Source: Bacteroidia bacterium (lineage in GTDB: Bacteria; Bacteroidota; Bacteroidia; Bacteroidales; UBA932). From it: 22,396 nt of DNA. The translations under genes were made by a program, and so were the position numbers. The stretch lies in NCBI GenBank assembly GCA_021153285.1, contig JAGKTT010000037.1, positions 1 through 22,396 on the forward strand. The letters are read 5' to 3'. This document shows, piece by piece, positions 1 to 7,202 of this stretch; the stretch's first letter is position 1, and each line of letters opens with the position of its first letter. The notes beneath the pieces were generated by a model. It searched no databases and was not told the DNA's origin. It saw nothing but the letters and a program-made list of their open reading frames with translations.

Positions 1-20
1 TGACCGGGCTTGGGGTTGCC
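1..20 (+). promoter_or_regulatory. 3' half of a CTGACC-loop hairpin (copy A, cut by window edge)
   Basis: The window opens with TGACC (1-5), then GGGCTTGGGG (6-15) and TTGCC (16-20). This matches the loop, 3' arm and 3' bulge of the complete hairpin at 13047-13078, including the following AAGAAA. The 5' arm lies outside the window, so pairing cannot be shown. Unlike the other copies, it has no DUF6562 gene starting 20-30 bases downstream. It may therefore mark the end of another array gene to the left. Confidence 0.5.
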
Positions 21-33
21 AAGAAAGTTCTTT

Positions 34-119
34 GACATACTGGAAACGAAAAAGAAAGAATTGTGCTGTGAAGTACATAAAAAAGATTTTACTGACATAA
101 AAAAAGTTAAAAAGACATA
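34..119. repeat. A-rich stretch with evenly spaced ACATA words
   Basis: GACATA or TACATA occurs at 34, 74, 94 and 114, so the spacings are 40, 20 and 20 bases. The words sit in an A-rich tract, and AAGTTAA follows the last two (104-110 and 131-136). The regular spacing could reflect binding sites on one face of the helix or simple duplication of low-complexity DNA. No open reading frame is evident in 1-276. Confidence 0.3.
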
Positions 120-168
120 AGAAAGAGAAAAAGTTAATCGTCAGAGTCTAAGATTTATACTCCGCCGT

Positions 169-200
169 ATTGATGATATGCTTTGCCTTTAATACTTTTG
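169..200 (+). promoter_or_regulatory. Candidate Bacteroidetes promoter for the acetyltransferase unit
   Basis: TACTTTTG at 193-200 fits the Bacteroidetes -7 consensus TAnnTTTG exactly. ATTG at 169-172 lies 20 bases upstream, at the expected distance for the -33 TTTG element. Transcription would start near 207, about 70 bases before the ATG at 277. The assignment is by consensus only. Confidence 0.45.
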
Positions 201-276
201 CGATGAACATTTCATATGTGGGACAGAGCTCACCTATGATGAGATGTGAGAATATTTAACATTTAATATTATTTAG

Positions 277-819
277 ATGGGCTTTGAGCAAAAGATTCAG
301 GCTATGAGGATTGTCAGACTTGATGATGAATATCATTTTAAGCATTTTGATTGTGGGGATAATGACCTTAATGAATTTCTCTTAAAGGACGCAAAAGATT
401 ATCAGCGTAGATTATTAGCCGTTACCTATCTTATTGAGAACGAAGATGACATTGTCGCTTATTTTTCATTGGCAAATGATAAGATTTCGCTAAATGAATC
501 TACTAAATCAGTCTGGAGGAAAATCAAACGGAATTTTCCCAGAAGTAAGCACAGAAGAGATTATCCGGCTGTTAAAATTGGACGATTGGCCGTAAATAAA
601 AGTTATCAAGGATTACAGATTGGAACTATAGTTATGAATTATTTAAAGAATCTGTTCAAATCCAGAAGTAGAACAGGCTGTGCTTATCTGACGGTAGATG
701 CTTTATCTAAGGCTGTCGGGTTTTATGAAAAGAATGGCTTTGATTATCTATGTGATAAGGTTAGTGGACAGGATTACCCCACACGACTTATGTATTTTGA
801 TATTAACCGATTAAAATAA
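277..819 (+). CDS. GNAT-family N-acetyltransferase, TacT-like
   Basis: A 180-residue acetyltransferase of the GNAT fold, which transfers acetyl from acetyl-CoA to an amine. FDCG at residues 24-27, followed by DNDLNEFL, and IGRLAVNKS at 101-109 resemble the TacT/AtaT group of GNAT toxins that acetylate aminoacyl-tRNA. The acetyl-CoA-binding loop is QGLQIG (111-116), where the usual first glycine of R/Q-x-x-G-x-G is Gln. FYEKNGF (149-155) is the typical C-terminal GNAT motif. The ATG at 277 has an A/T-rich leader, but the ATG at 304 (MRIVRL) fits the usual family start, giving 171 residues. The gene is visibly more AT-rich than the array that follows, which suggests transfer. It probably forms an operon with the small gene six bases downstream. 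GNAT membership is secure; a toxin role and tRNA substrate are inferred from motifs. It could be an ordinary protein or small-molecule acetylase. Confidence 0.85.
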   Translation: MGFEQKIQAMRIVRLDDEYHFKHFDCGDNDLNEFLLKDAKDYQRRLLAVTYLIENEDDIVAYFSLANDKISLNESTKSVWRKIKRNFPRSKHRRDYPAVKIGRLAVNKSYQGLQIGTIVMNYLKNLFKSRSRTGCAYLTVDALSKAVGFYEKNGFDYLCDKVSGQDYPTRLMYFDINRLK

Positions 820-825
820 GACTAT

Positions 826-990
826 ATGGCTACACCGATTGCCCCGACCCCTACACTTTATGGAAAGGATGCTGATAGGTTTATGAGAATCAGAAAGGAG
901 AATGAAGGGAAAAAACTTTCTGATGAAGAAATGGCAAAGATTAAATCTGATTCGGCCATCTTTGAACAATGGCTGACATTCCCTTTTTAA
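826..990 (+). CDS. Small 54-residue protein, possible antitoxin partner of the GNAT enzyme
   Basis: The frame from ATG 826 to TAA 988-990 encodes 54 residues and begins MATPIAPTPTLYGKDADRF. The N-terminus is proline-rich; the rest is charged and probably helical, with KKLSDEEMAKIKSDSAIFE in its second half and a hydrophobic end, WLTFPF. It starts six bases after the GNAT stop codon, so translational coupling is likely. It has no signal peptide or membrane segment. I recall similar small proteins with an N-terminal P-I-x-P-T-P motif next to GNAT genes in Bacteroidetes, but I know no assigned function. Its size and position would suit an antitoxin, yet it does not resemble the ribbon-helix-helix DUF1778 antitoxins of TacT systems, which are usually encoded upstream of the toxin. 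Coding is likely from spacing and composition. Confidence 0.65.
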   Translation: MATPIAPTPTLYGKDADRFMRIRKENEGKKLSDEEMAKIKSDSAIFEQWLTFPF

Positions 991-1015
991 TATTTAGTTT
1001 ATCTTTCTTTTCGTT

Positions 1016-1043
1016 CCGCCCGCAGTTTCGACTGTTGAGGCGG
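1016..1043 (+). other. Stem-loop with TTCG loop downstream of the GNAT unit
   Basis: CCGCC (1016-1020) pairs with GGCGG (1039-1043). Inside, CAGT (1023-1026) pairs with ACTG (1031-1034) around the loop TTCG. There is no T tract after it, so it is not a clear intrinsic terminator. It may be a 3' end or processing structure of the GNAT transcript or part of a long structured leader for the gene at 1144. A second small stem, TCGC with GCGA, follows at about 1048-1065. Confidence 0.35.
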
Positions 1044-1090
1044 TTCGTCGCGTATATAGAAGCGATGGATCCGGTAGAGAACCCTAGTTC

Positions 1091-1122
1091 GCCCCACAGC
1101 GCCTGACCGCGCTGCGGGGTGC
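1091..1122 (+). promoter_or_regulatory. CTGACC-loop hairpin (copy B) upstream of the giant GLUG lipoprotein
   Basis: Loop CTGACC (1103-1108) is closed by C1102-G1109. GCCCC, a mismatched A, then CAGCG (1091-1101) pair with CGCTG, a mismatched C, then GGGG (1110-1119). TG at 1120-1121 is bulged, and C1122 can pair with G1091. The ATG at 1144 lies 21 bases downstream. No T tract follows. Its loop, mismatch position and bulge match copies C and E although the stem bases differ. Confidence 0.6.
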
Positions 1123-1143
1123 CAGAGAAAAAAGATAAATACA

Positions 1144-4100
1144 ATGAAGATGTTTAGAAAGTTTATCAGCTTTGCAGCGATGGCGGCTTTGATGGTTTCC
1201 GCTGGCTCTTGCCAGAAGGAGATCACTGACGGCATCGATGATGGTGGTGCAAAGGTCAGCTTGACGCTCCAGACAGTCGATCAGCAGACAAGGGCGATTG
1301 CAGATGCGTCCAATATCGATATTCTCCATTGGGAGATATATCCTGAGGATATTCTCGATGCAGCAAAGCCTCTTGCCAAAGGCTCGGAGAGGGATACTGA
1401 CGGAGATGGTGTATTCACACTTGACCTGTCATTGATCCTTGATCAGACATACAACTTCATTTTCTGGGCTCAGGTGGACCCTGAGGAAGGTAAAGAGCAC
1501 TATGATGTGTCTGACCTTCGCCGTGTCGGCATCAGGACATATGATGACGAAAAGGCCAACGACGAGAGCCGTGCAGCCTTCTTCGCGCATGAGACCATCC
1601 ACGTATCGGGCTCAATAGAGGAAACCATCACTCTCTACCGTCCGTTCTCGCAGCTGAATCTCGGAACAGAAACTTACGACGTATCTTCATTGAATCTTAC
1701 AGAATCTCTTAAGGTAAATTATTCAGAAGTAACAGCTTACGGTATTGCTGACACCTTCAATACCATTACCGGTGAGGGTGAAGGATCCCGCGAAGTTCAC
1801 TTCCAGCAGAACATCACACCGAACGGTGATGAAGATGCAGTAAAGAAGATTCTTGAAGTGAACAATACTTCATACTACTGGCTCGGAATGAACTATCTCA
1901 TCGTGAACGGTAATTCCGACAATGTGAAGGTGGATATGAAATTCCACACCACTCATGGTGAAGTCGAGCTTTCTATCGATAATGTCCCTATCAAAGAAAA
2001 CTACAGAACCAATATCATCGGTGACCTCCTCACTTCTGAGGCTTTCTTCAAGATCGTCGTCGATGAAAAATTCCAGACTCCAGACAATATTGTCGGTGAT
2101 GAAGGTGGTTCGGAAGAAGGTGGAGAAACACCTGTTCCAAATTTTGTGATTACTCAGGACGGTGATGATCTCACATATACAGTATTTACTCCGGAAGGAC
2201 TTGAGGCTTGGAGACAGGCGGCTCATCAGGATGCCCTTGATGACACAGACAGAAAGATCAATCTTATCCTAAACGTACATATCCTTTCGTCTAATAAATA
2301 CGGAACAGGTACTGTTGTAGGATATGGTCATAAGAAGTATATAATCAAGGATTGTCACGTCAAGGGAGGAAGCGTTTCCGGCATCGGTGGCGGACCTTGC
2401 GGAGGTCTCTTTGGTGGTGGATTCGAGACTGGATTCGACCAAGGAGCAAGCGGATCAGGCAAGGGATTCGGCGGCACAGCCATCAGATGTACCAACTCGG
2501 CTTCAGTCATAACATCTACCATTACATACTATGTGGGAGGTATCGGTGGATTTGGTAACGCCATCGACTGTACCAACACTGGAACTGTCACTGGATCAGG
2601 TTATTACATCGGTGGTATCCTTGGTGGTTCTAACGGACAGGTTACCGGCAACAAGAACCAGGGCAAGGTCACTGGAGGTGTATATGCTGGAGGTATTGTC
2701 GGAGGTATCGAGGATGGTACTCTTGAGAACAACTCTAACTTCGGTGATGTCTTCGGTACTGAGGAAGGCAAGCTCGGAGGTATCTTCGGATGGCTTGACG
2801 AATCTTCTACAACACAGTCAGGCAATACATACCAGTGTATCGTCAAGGTTATCGTTGTAGATCAGGACTTTACCGTAAAGATCGAGCCTGAGGTTACGAC
2901 TTATACAGTATACACAGCTGAAGGTCTCGAGATTTGGCGTGCCGCGGCTCACCAGAACGCAGTGGACAAGAAGTCAGACAAGGTGAATCTTCTCCTCGCG
3001 GCTGATATCGAGCTTCCTGTTGTAGAGGAAGGCAGCTCGAACTGGACTCCGCTGGGTACGACATCTGCCCCTTACAACGGAATCATCGACGGTGCAGGCT
3101 TCACTATCTCTAACCTTACTATCAGCGGTGGCTCGAATGTCGGATTCATCGGTGCTGCAAGCAATGGTGGTAATGTTGTTTCGAATCTCAAGTTTGCCAA
3201 TGTCAATGTCAGCGGTGCCAAGAATGTAGGTGCTGTAATAGGACAGGTAACTAATGACGGTAAGGTCAATAACTGTCATATTCTCAGCGGTAAGATTACT
3301 GCGACCGGTGATAATGTCGGTGGTATTCTCGGATATTCAAAAAATTACGGTGGAGTAAGTAACTCATCTAATGCTGCAGAAGTGGCAGGTGCATCATATG
3401 TCGGCGGTATCTCTGGACACGCTTACGCCACTAAGAGTATCAATAGAGGCAATGTGACAGGTACAGGTAGTTATGTGGCTGGAGTATATGCTATCTATAA
3501 ATATGGCAATACATCAGAAAATCAGAACTATGGTGATGTTACTGGTGTCGATAGTGTTGCAGGTATAACAGCTAATGGTAATTCTACTTATTCTCACAAT
3601 GAAGGTAATATTACCGGACGTGACAATGTTGCAGGTATTACTTGTAGCAATAGTAGCAGTTATCTCGGTAATCTCGGTGCTTGTACAAATAAGGGTAACA
3701 TCAAGGGTAGAGATTATGTAGCAGGAATTATTTCTTATAGTAGTAATTCTTTGGCCGATTGTGTCAACGAAGGTGTAATCGAAGGTGAACAGTATGTAGC
3801 AGGTATTGCATCCCAACTCTCTTCTCGAAGCGGATACAACAACACAGCTCTTGCCCGAAATGAAAATAAGGGTAATGTTTCCGGTGTAGGTTATGTTTCC
3901 GGTATTGTATCGATTATATCAGGCACATATAACTGTAACGTGACTGAAAATACCAATAGCGGAAATATCGCAGGTGAAGATAGAGTAGCTGCTATCCTGG
4001 CATCTAATGAAAACGCTAATGTAGTCCATAATACAAACTCAGGTAAAATCTCAGGCTACACTAATGTTGCATACTTCGTAGGTCGTCAGAATCCATCCTA

Positions 4101-7100
4101 TTCTCCTGATACTGTAACCGGCAATGTCAATACCGGTAGTCTTGATATCCTTGAGAATAACGATTTCACCAGAACTGTTGACGGCACTACAGTTTCATAT
4201 ATCGTTTACACTCAGAAGGGATTCGAGGCTTGGGTAGCTGAGGCTCATAAGTCAGTGGAGGAAAACTATGCTTGTAATCTTACCCTCGAGACAGACATCG
4301 TTCTTCCTACCGTGGCTGACGGCGAGTCCAACTGGACACCTATAGGAAATTACTCAGGACAATATCATGGTAATTATTATAGTGGCAATATTGACGGTAA
4401 GAATCATACCATTTATAATCTTACCATACACAGCAATGTTGATGGAACTGGATTTATCGGATATATAAAATCTGGATCAATAAAGAATCTGAATTTCGCT
4501 AATGTTAATATCAGCGGTACATCTCGCGTAGGTTCTGTTGCAGGTATTGCTGAAGTAAATATTGAGAATTGTAATGTTTCAGGTGGCTCAGTATATGCTT
4601 CACATATTTATGTCGGTGGAATTGTTGGTAGCGGTAAGACCATTACAGGATGTGTCAATCGTGCGACTGTAGAAGGAAATGAAAATTACACATCTTCAAA
4701 CTGGGGCCATGTAGGAGGTATTGCTGGTAATGCCAATGTTGTTAATTGTGAGAATTATGGTGCAGTCAAAGGTTACAAAAGATATATTGGAGGATGTGTG
4801 GGACAGGGCAATGTCACTAATTCAAAGAACTTTGCTAGTGTTACTTTTGCTGGAACAGGTAATTACTATGTCGGTGGAATTTCTGGAGCAGGAACCGTAG
4901 ATAAGTCTACCAATGCAGGAACTGTCCAGGGAGAAAAGTGGGTTGGAGGCGTCACTGGTTCAGGTAATGTATCAGATAGCCACAATACGGGAAGAGTAAC
5001 AGGTTCTGATAATAACGTCGGAGGTATAACCGGTAATGGAAATGCAACAGGTTGTACTAACTCAGGTGCAGTTTCTGGAAAGTCTTATATTGGAGGTATT
5101 ACTGCATCTGGCGGTGCTGAGGACTGTACTAATTCTGCGAATGTCAGTGGTACGTCATATGTAGGTGGAATATCCGGATCGGTAACAGCTGACATTGTAA
5201 GCGATTGCGTAAATTCAGGTAATGTGTCTGCTACTGGTGATTACGCAGGAGGTATTGCTGGTTCGTCTAAGACAATCACAGATTGCGATAATTCTGGTGC
5301 AGTGTTCGGTAAGGATTATGTCGGTGGTATTGCTGGTTCGTCTATGACCGTGACCGACTGTGATAACTATGGCGATGTAGCCGGAAATCAGAGTGTGGGA
5401 GGTATCTCTGGTGCCAAGTATGACGCGGCACACTCAATTTCCGGTTCGGAGAACAAGGGAACGGTTACCGGCGTTTCATACCTCGGTGGTATCGTAGGAT
5501 TCGCTGATGCGGGTACAGTTACAGACAATGTTCACTCCGGCTCAGTTTCCGGACAGGACAAGGTCGGTGGTATCGTCGGATATAACGAAGAGGCTATAGT
5601 TACATATAACACTCACGCTGGTGCTGCAGAGGGATACACAAGTGTCGGAGCATTTGTCGGAGGTCAGGATTCTGCCTTCTCACCAGACATTGTGACAGGC
5701 AACGTCGATGACGGAACCGAAATCGTCCTTTCACCGACTGACTATACCCGTGAATTGATTGGTTCTGAGATTCTCTACACAGTTTATTCATATGATGGTC
5801 TTATGGCTTGGCACGCAGAGGCATCTGAGGGTTGTGTCTATGGAACTGATAAAAAGTATGTAGTTGTGAACCTTGATATCCAGGCTGATATCACTATGCC
5901 GGTGGTTGCTGAAGGTGAATCAAACTGGACTCCGATAGGAAATAATGACTATCGATTCAAGGGTGATGTTAATGGAAATGGCCATACAATCACTAATCTT
6001 TCAGTTCTTACAGGAACCAAAGGAACAGGTTTCATAGGAGCTTTGGCTGAAGGAACGATTCAGAACTTAAAGTTTAGCAATGTAAATATAGATGCTAATA
6101 AAGATTATGCAGGTGCAGTGGCTGGATATCTGTATTCTGGAACAATTGATAATTGTCATGTTCTAAGTGGTGTTGTTACAAATACTGAATCTTGTACAGG
6201 AGGTATTGTCGGACATTCATCTGTTTCAGTGACAAATTGTACTAATGCCGCTGTTATATCTGGAAAATATAGTGTCGGTGGTATTGCAGGACGAGGGGAT
6301 GTGACATACTCGAAGAATACAGCTCGCATAACAGGTATAAACGAATATGTTGGTGGAATAACCGGTTCAGGTAATGTTTCATACTCTGAGAATTTAGCCG
6401 ATGTAAGTAACGGATGCACACGAGATTACGTTGGAGGTATCACCGGCTCCGGAGATGTAGTTTCATCTCATAATACGGGAAATGTAAACGGTAAGAATTA
6501 TCTAGGTGGTATTACTGGATCTGGTGGTGCTATAGATTGTACGAATACTGGTAATGTAACCAATCACGGTAATCAAAGTAAGACAGGTGGAATTTCAGGT
6601 TATTCTAAAAAGGACATCTCTAACTGTACTAATACCGGAAATGTCAGCGGACAGCATTATATGGGAGGTATTGTCGGTTATATTGAAGGTGGCAAAGTGT
6701 CATCATGTGAAAATTCGGGATCTGTTACTGGATGGCAGAATACAGGAGGTATTGCAGGTTACTCGAGTGTCGATATTGAACAATGTACCAATAGAGGCAA
6801 GGTGGTATCCACTTCTACTAATGTTGGAGGTATTGTAGGTAGATTGGCCGGTGCCGCAATATCCGGATGTCAGAATTATGCTGAGGTGACATCAACAAAT
6901 ACTTCTGTGGGTGGCCTTGCAGGATATGTTACTGGTACAGCATCTGTTTCTTCATCATATAACGAAGGACGTGTACAGGGTAATGATCAGGTAGGTGGTC
7001 TGATCGGATATATGACGGAAGGTACGGTGTCGCAGAATGAGAACAAAGGTGATGTATATTATGTCAAGAATACATATGTAGGCCTGCTTGTGGGTAGGAA

Positions 7101-7164
7101 TACCTCTGCTACCATCGCAGACGACAACATCTCAGGCGGACAGCTTGTACAGGTACAACAGTAA
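1144..7164 (+). CDS. Giant DUF6562 surface lipoprotein with four GLUG-repeat modules
   Basis: This 2006-residue protein has a lipoprotein signal with acylated Cys at 23 (AGSC, then QKE). A beta strand precedes the T49-R50-A51 site. The DUF6562 domain spans about 51-318, with YNFIFWAQ (103-110), NDESR (139-143), LYRPFSQLNLGT (164-175) and NYRTNIIG (286-293). After an acidic Gly/Glu linker come four modules starting near residues 345, 586, 1019 and 1545. Each opens with a YTVY-(T/S)-x-x-G-(L/F)-x-x-W-x-x-(A/E)-A header. The last three then have SNWTP-(L/I)-G and a (G/A)-x-(G/N)-x-x-(Y/F)-T-I segment. Rungs of the form V-G-G-I-x-G with x-C-x-N-x-G-x-V-x-G follow, more than 40 in total by eye. 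Such GLUG repeats form beta-solenoids in bacterial adhesins. Export to the cell surface is inferred from the Cys-Gln-Lys-Glu start. No peptidase or catalytic domain is visible. The likely role is adhesion or ligand binding. Confidence 0.9.
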   Translation: MKMFRKFISFAAMAALMVSAGSCQKEITDGIDDGGAKVSLTLQTVDQQTRAIADASNIDILHWEIYPEDILDAAKPLAKGSERDTDGDGVFTLDLSLILDQTYNFIFWAQVDPEEGKEHYDVSDLRRVGIRTYDDEKANDESRAAFFAHETIHVSGSIEETITLYRPFSQLNLGTETYDVSSLNLTESLKVNYSEVTAYGIADTFNTITGEGEGSREVHFQQNITPNGDEDAVKKILEVNNTSYYWLGMNYLIVNGNSDNVKVDMKFHTTHGEVELSIDNVPIKENYRTNIIGDLLTSEAFFKIVVDEKFQTPDNIVGDEGGSEEGGETPVPNFVITQDGDDLTYTVFTPEGLEAWRQAAHQDALDDTDRKINLILNVHILSSNKYGTGTVVGYGHKKYIIKDCHVKGGSVSGIGGGPCGGLFGGGFETGFDQGASGSGKGFGGTAIRCTNSASVITSTITYYVGGIGGFGNAIDCTNTGTVTGSGYYIGGILGGSNGQVTGNKNQGKVTGGVYAGGIVGGIEDGTLENNSNFGDVFGTEEGKLGGIFGWLDESSTTQSGNTYQCIVKVIVVDQDFTVKIEPEVTTYTVYTAEGLEIWRAAAHQNAVDKKSDKVNLLLAADIELPVVEEGSSNWTPLGTTSAPYNGIIDGAGFTISNLTISGGSNVGFIGAASNGGNVVSNLKFANVNVSGAKNVGAVIGQVTNDGKVNNCHILSGKITATGDNVGGILGYSKNYGGVSNSSNAAEVAGASYVGGISGHAYATKSINRGNVTGTGSYVAGVYAIYKYGNTSENQNYGDVTGVDSVAGITANGNSTYSHNEGNITGRDNVAGITCSNSSSYLGNLGACTNKGNIKGRDYVAGIISYSSNSLADCVNEGVIEGEQYVAGIASQLSSRSGYNNTALARNENKGNVSGVGYVSGIVSIISGTYNCNVTENTNSGNIAGEDRVAAILASNENANVVHNTNSGKISGYTNVAYFVGRQNPSYSPDTVTGNVNTGSLDILENNDFTRTVDGTTVSYIVYTQKGFEAWVAEAHKSVEENYACNLTLETDIVLPTVADGESNWTPIGNYSGQYHGNYYSGNIDGKNHTIYNLTIHSNVDGTGFIGYIKSGSIKNLNFANVNISGTSRVGSVAGIAEVNIENCNVSGGSVYASHIYVGGIVGSGKTITGCVNRATVEGNENYTSSNWGHVGGIAGNANVVNCENYGAVKGYKRYIGGCVGQGNVTNSKNFASVTFAGTGNYYVGGISGAGTVDKSTNAGTVQGEKWVGGVTGSGNVSDSHNTGRVTGSDNNVGGITGNGNATGCTNSGAVSGKSYIGGITASGGAEDCTNSANVSGTSYVGGISGSVTADIVSDCVNSGNVSATGDYAGGIAGSSKTITDCDNSGAVFGKDYVGGIAGSSMTVTDCDNYGDVAGNQSVGGISGAKYDAAHSISGSENKGTVTGVSYLGGIVGFADAGTVTDNVHSGSVSGQDKVGGIVGYNEEAIVTYNTHAGAAEGYTSVGAFVGGQDSAFSPDIVTGNVDDGTEIVLSPTDYTRELIGSEILYTVYSYDGLMAWHAEASEGCVYGTDKKYVVVNLDIQADITMPVVAEGESNWTPIGNNDYRFKGDVNGNGHTITNLSVLTGTKGTGFIGALAEGTIQNLKFSNVNIDANKDYAGAVAGYLYSGTIDNCHVLSGVVTNTESCTGGIVGHSSVSVTNCTNAAVISGKYSVGGIAGRGDVTYSKNTARITGINEYVGGITGSGNVSYSENLADVSNGCTRDYVGGITGSGDVVSSHNTGNVNGKNYLGGITGSGGAIDCTNTGNVTNHGNQSKTGGISGYSKKDISNCTNTGNVSGQHYMGGIVGYIEGGKVSSCENSGSVTGWQNTGGIAGYSSVDIEQCTNRGKVVSTSTNVGGIVGRLAGAAISGCQNYAEVTSTNTSVGGLAGYVTGTASVSSSYNEGRVQGNDQVGGLIGYMTEGTVSQNENKGDVYYVKNTYVGLLVGRNTSATIADDNISGGQLVQVQQ
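2176..7120 (+). repeat. GLUG-type repeat region in four modules
   Basis: Coding repeats occupy nearly five kilobases. Each rung has about 23-33 codons with the pattern (Y)VGGI-x-G, a variable turn, then C-x-N-x-G-x-V-x-G. My count by eye is about 5, 11, 15 and 13 rungs in the four modules. Nucleotide identity between rungs is low, with many synonymous differences, so the array is old rather than newly expanded. The larger module unit (header, SNWTP segment, rungs, and in modules 2 and 3 a closing SPD-x-V-T-G-N-V) is itself repeated. Confidence 0.85.
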
Positions 7165-7202
7165 AAGAAATTTTTTAATAAGAACAACTATATTTCAAAC
7201 TT

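Noticed and set aside
1000..1007. TATCTTTC as a -7 promoter element for the giant lipoprotein gene
   Set aside because: The last base departs from TAnnTTTG and there is no TTTG about 20 bases upstream.
1091..1122. Leader hairpins as intrinsic terminators
   Set aside because: None is followed by a T tract; A-rich leader and a start codon follow instead, so a terminator call is not supported.
1084..1329. Minus-strand frames around 941-1329
   Set aside because: They overlap the small GNAT-linked gene, the leader hairpin and the signal peptide of the giant lipoprotein, and show no domain.
2176..7120. Possible CRISPR or DNA satellite because of regular repeats
   Set aside because: The periodicity is at protein level (rungs of variable length) with divergent codons and a single open frame; there are no identical DNA repeats with unique spacers.
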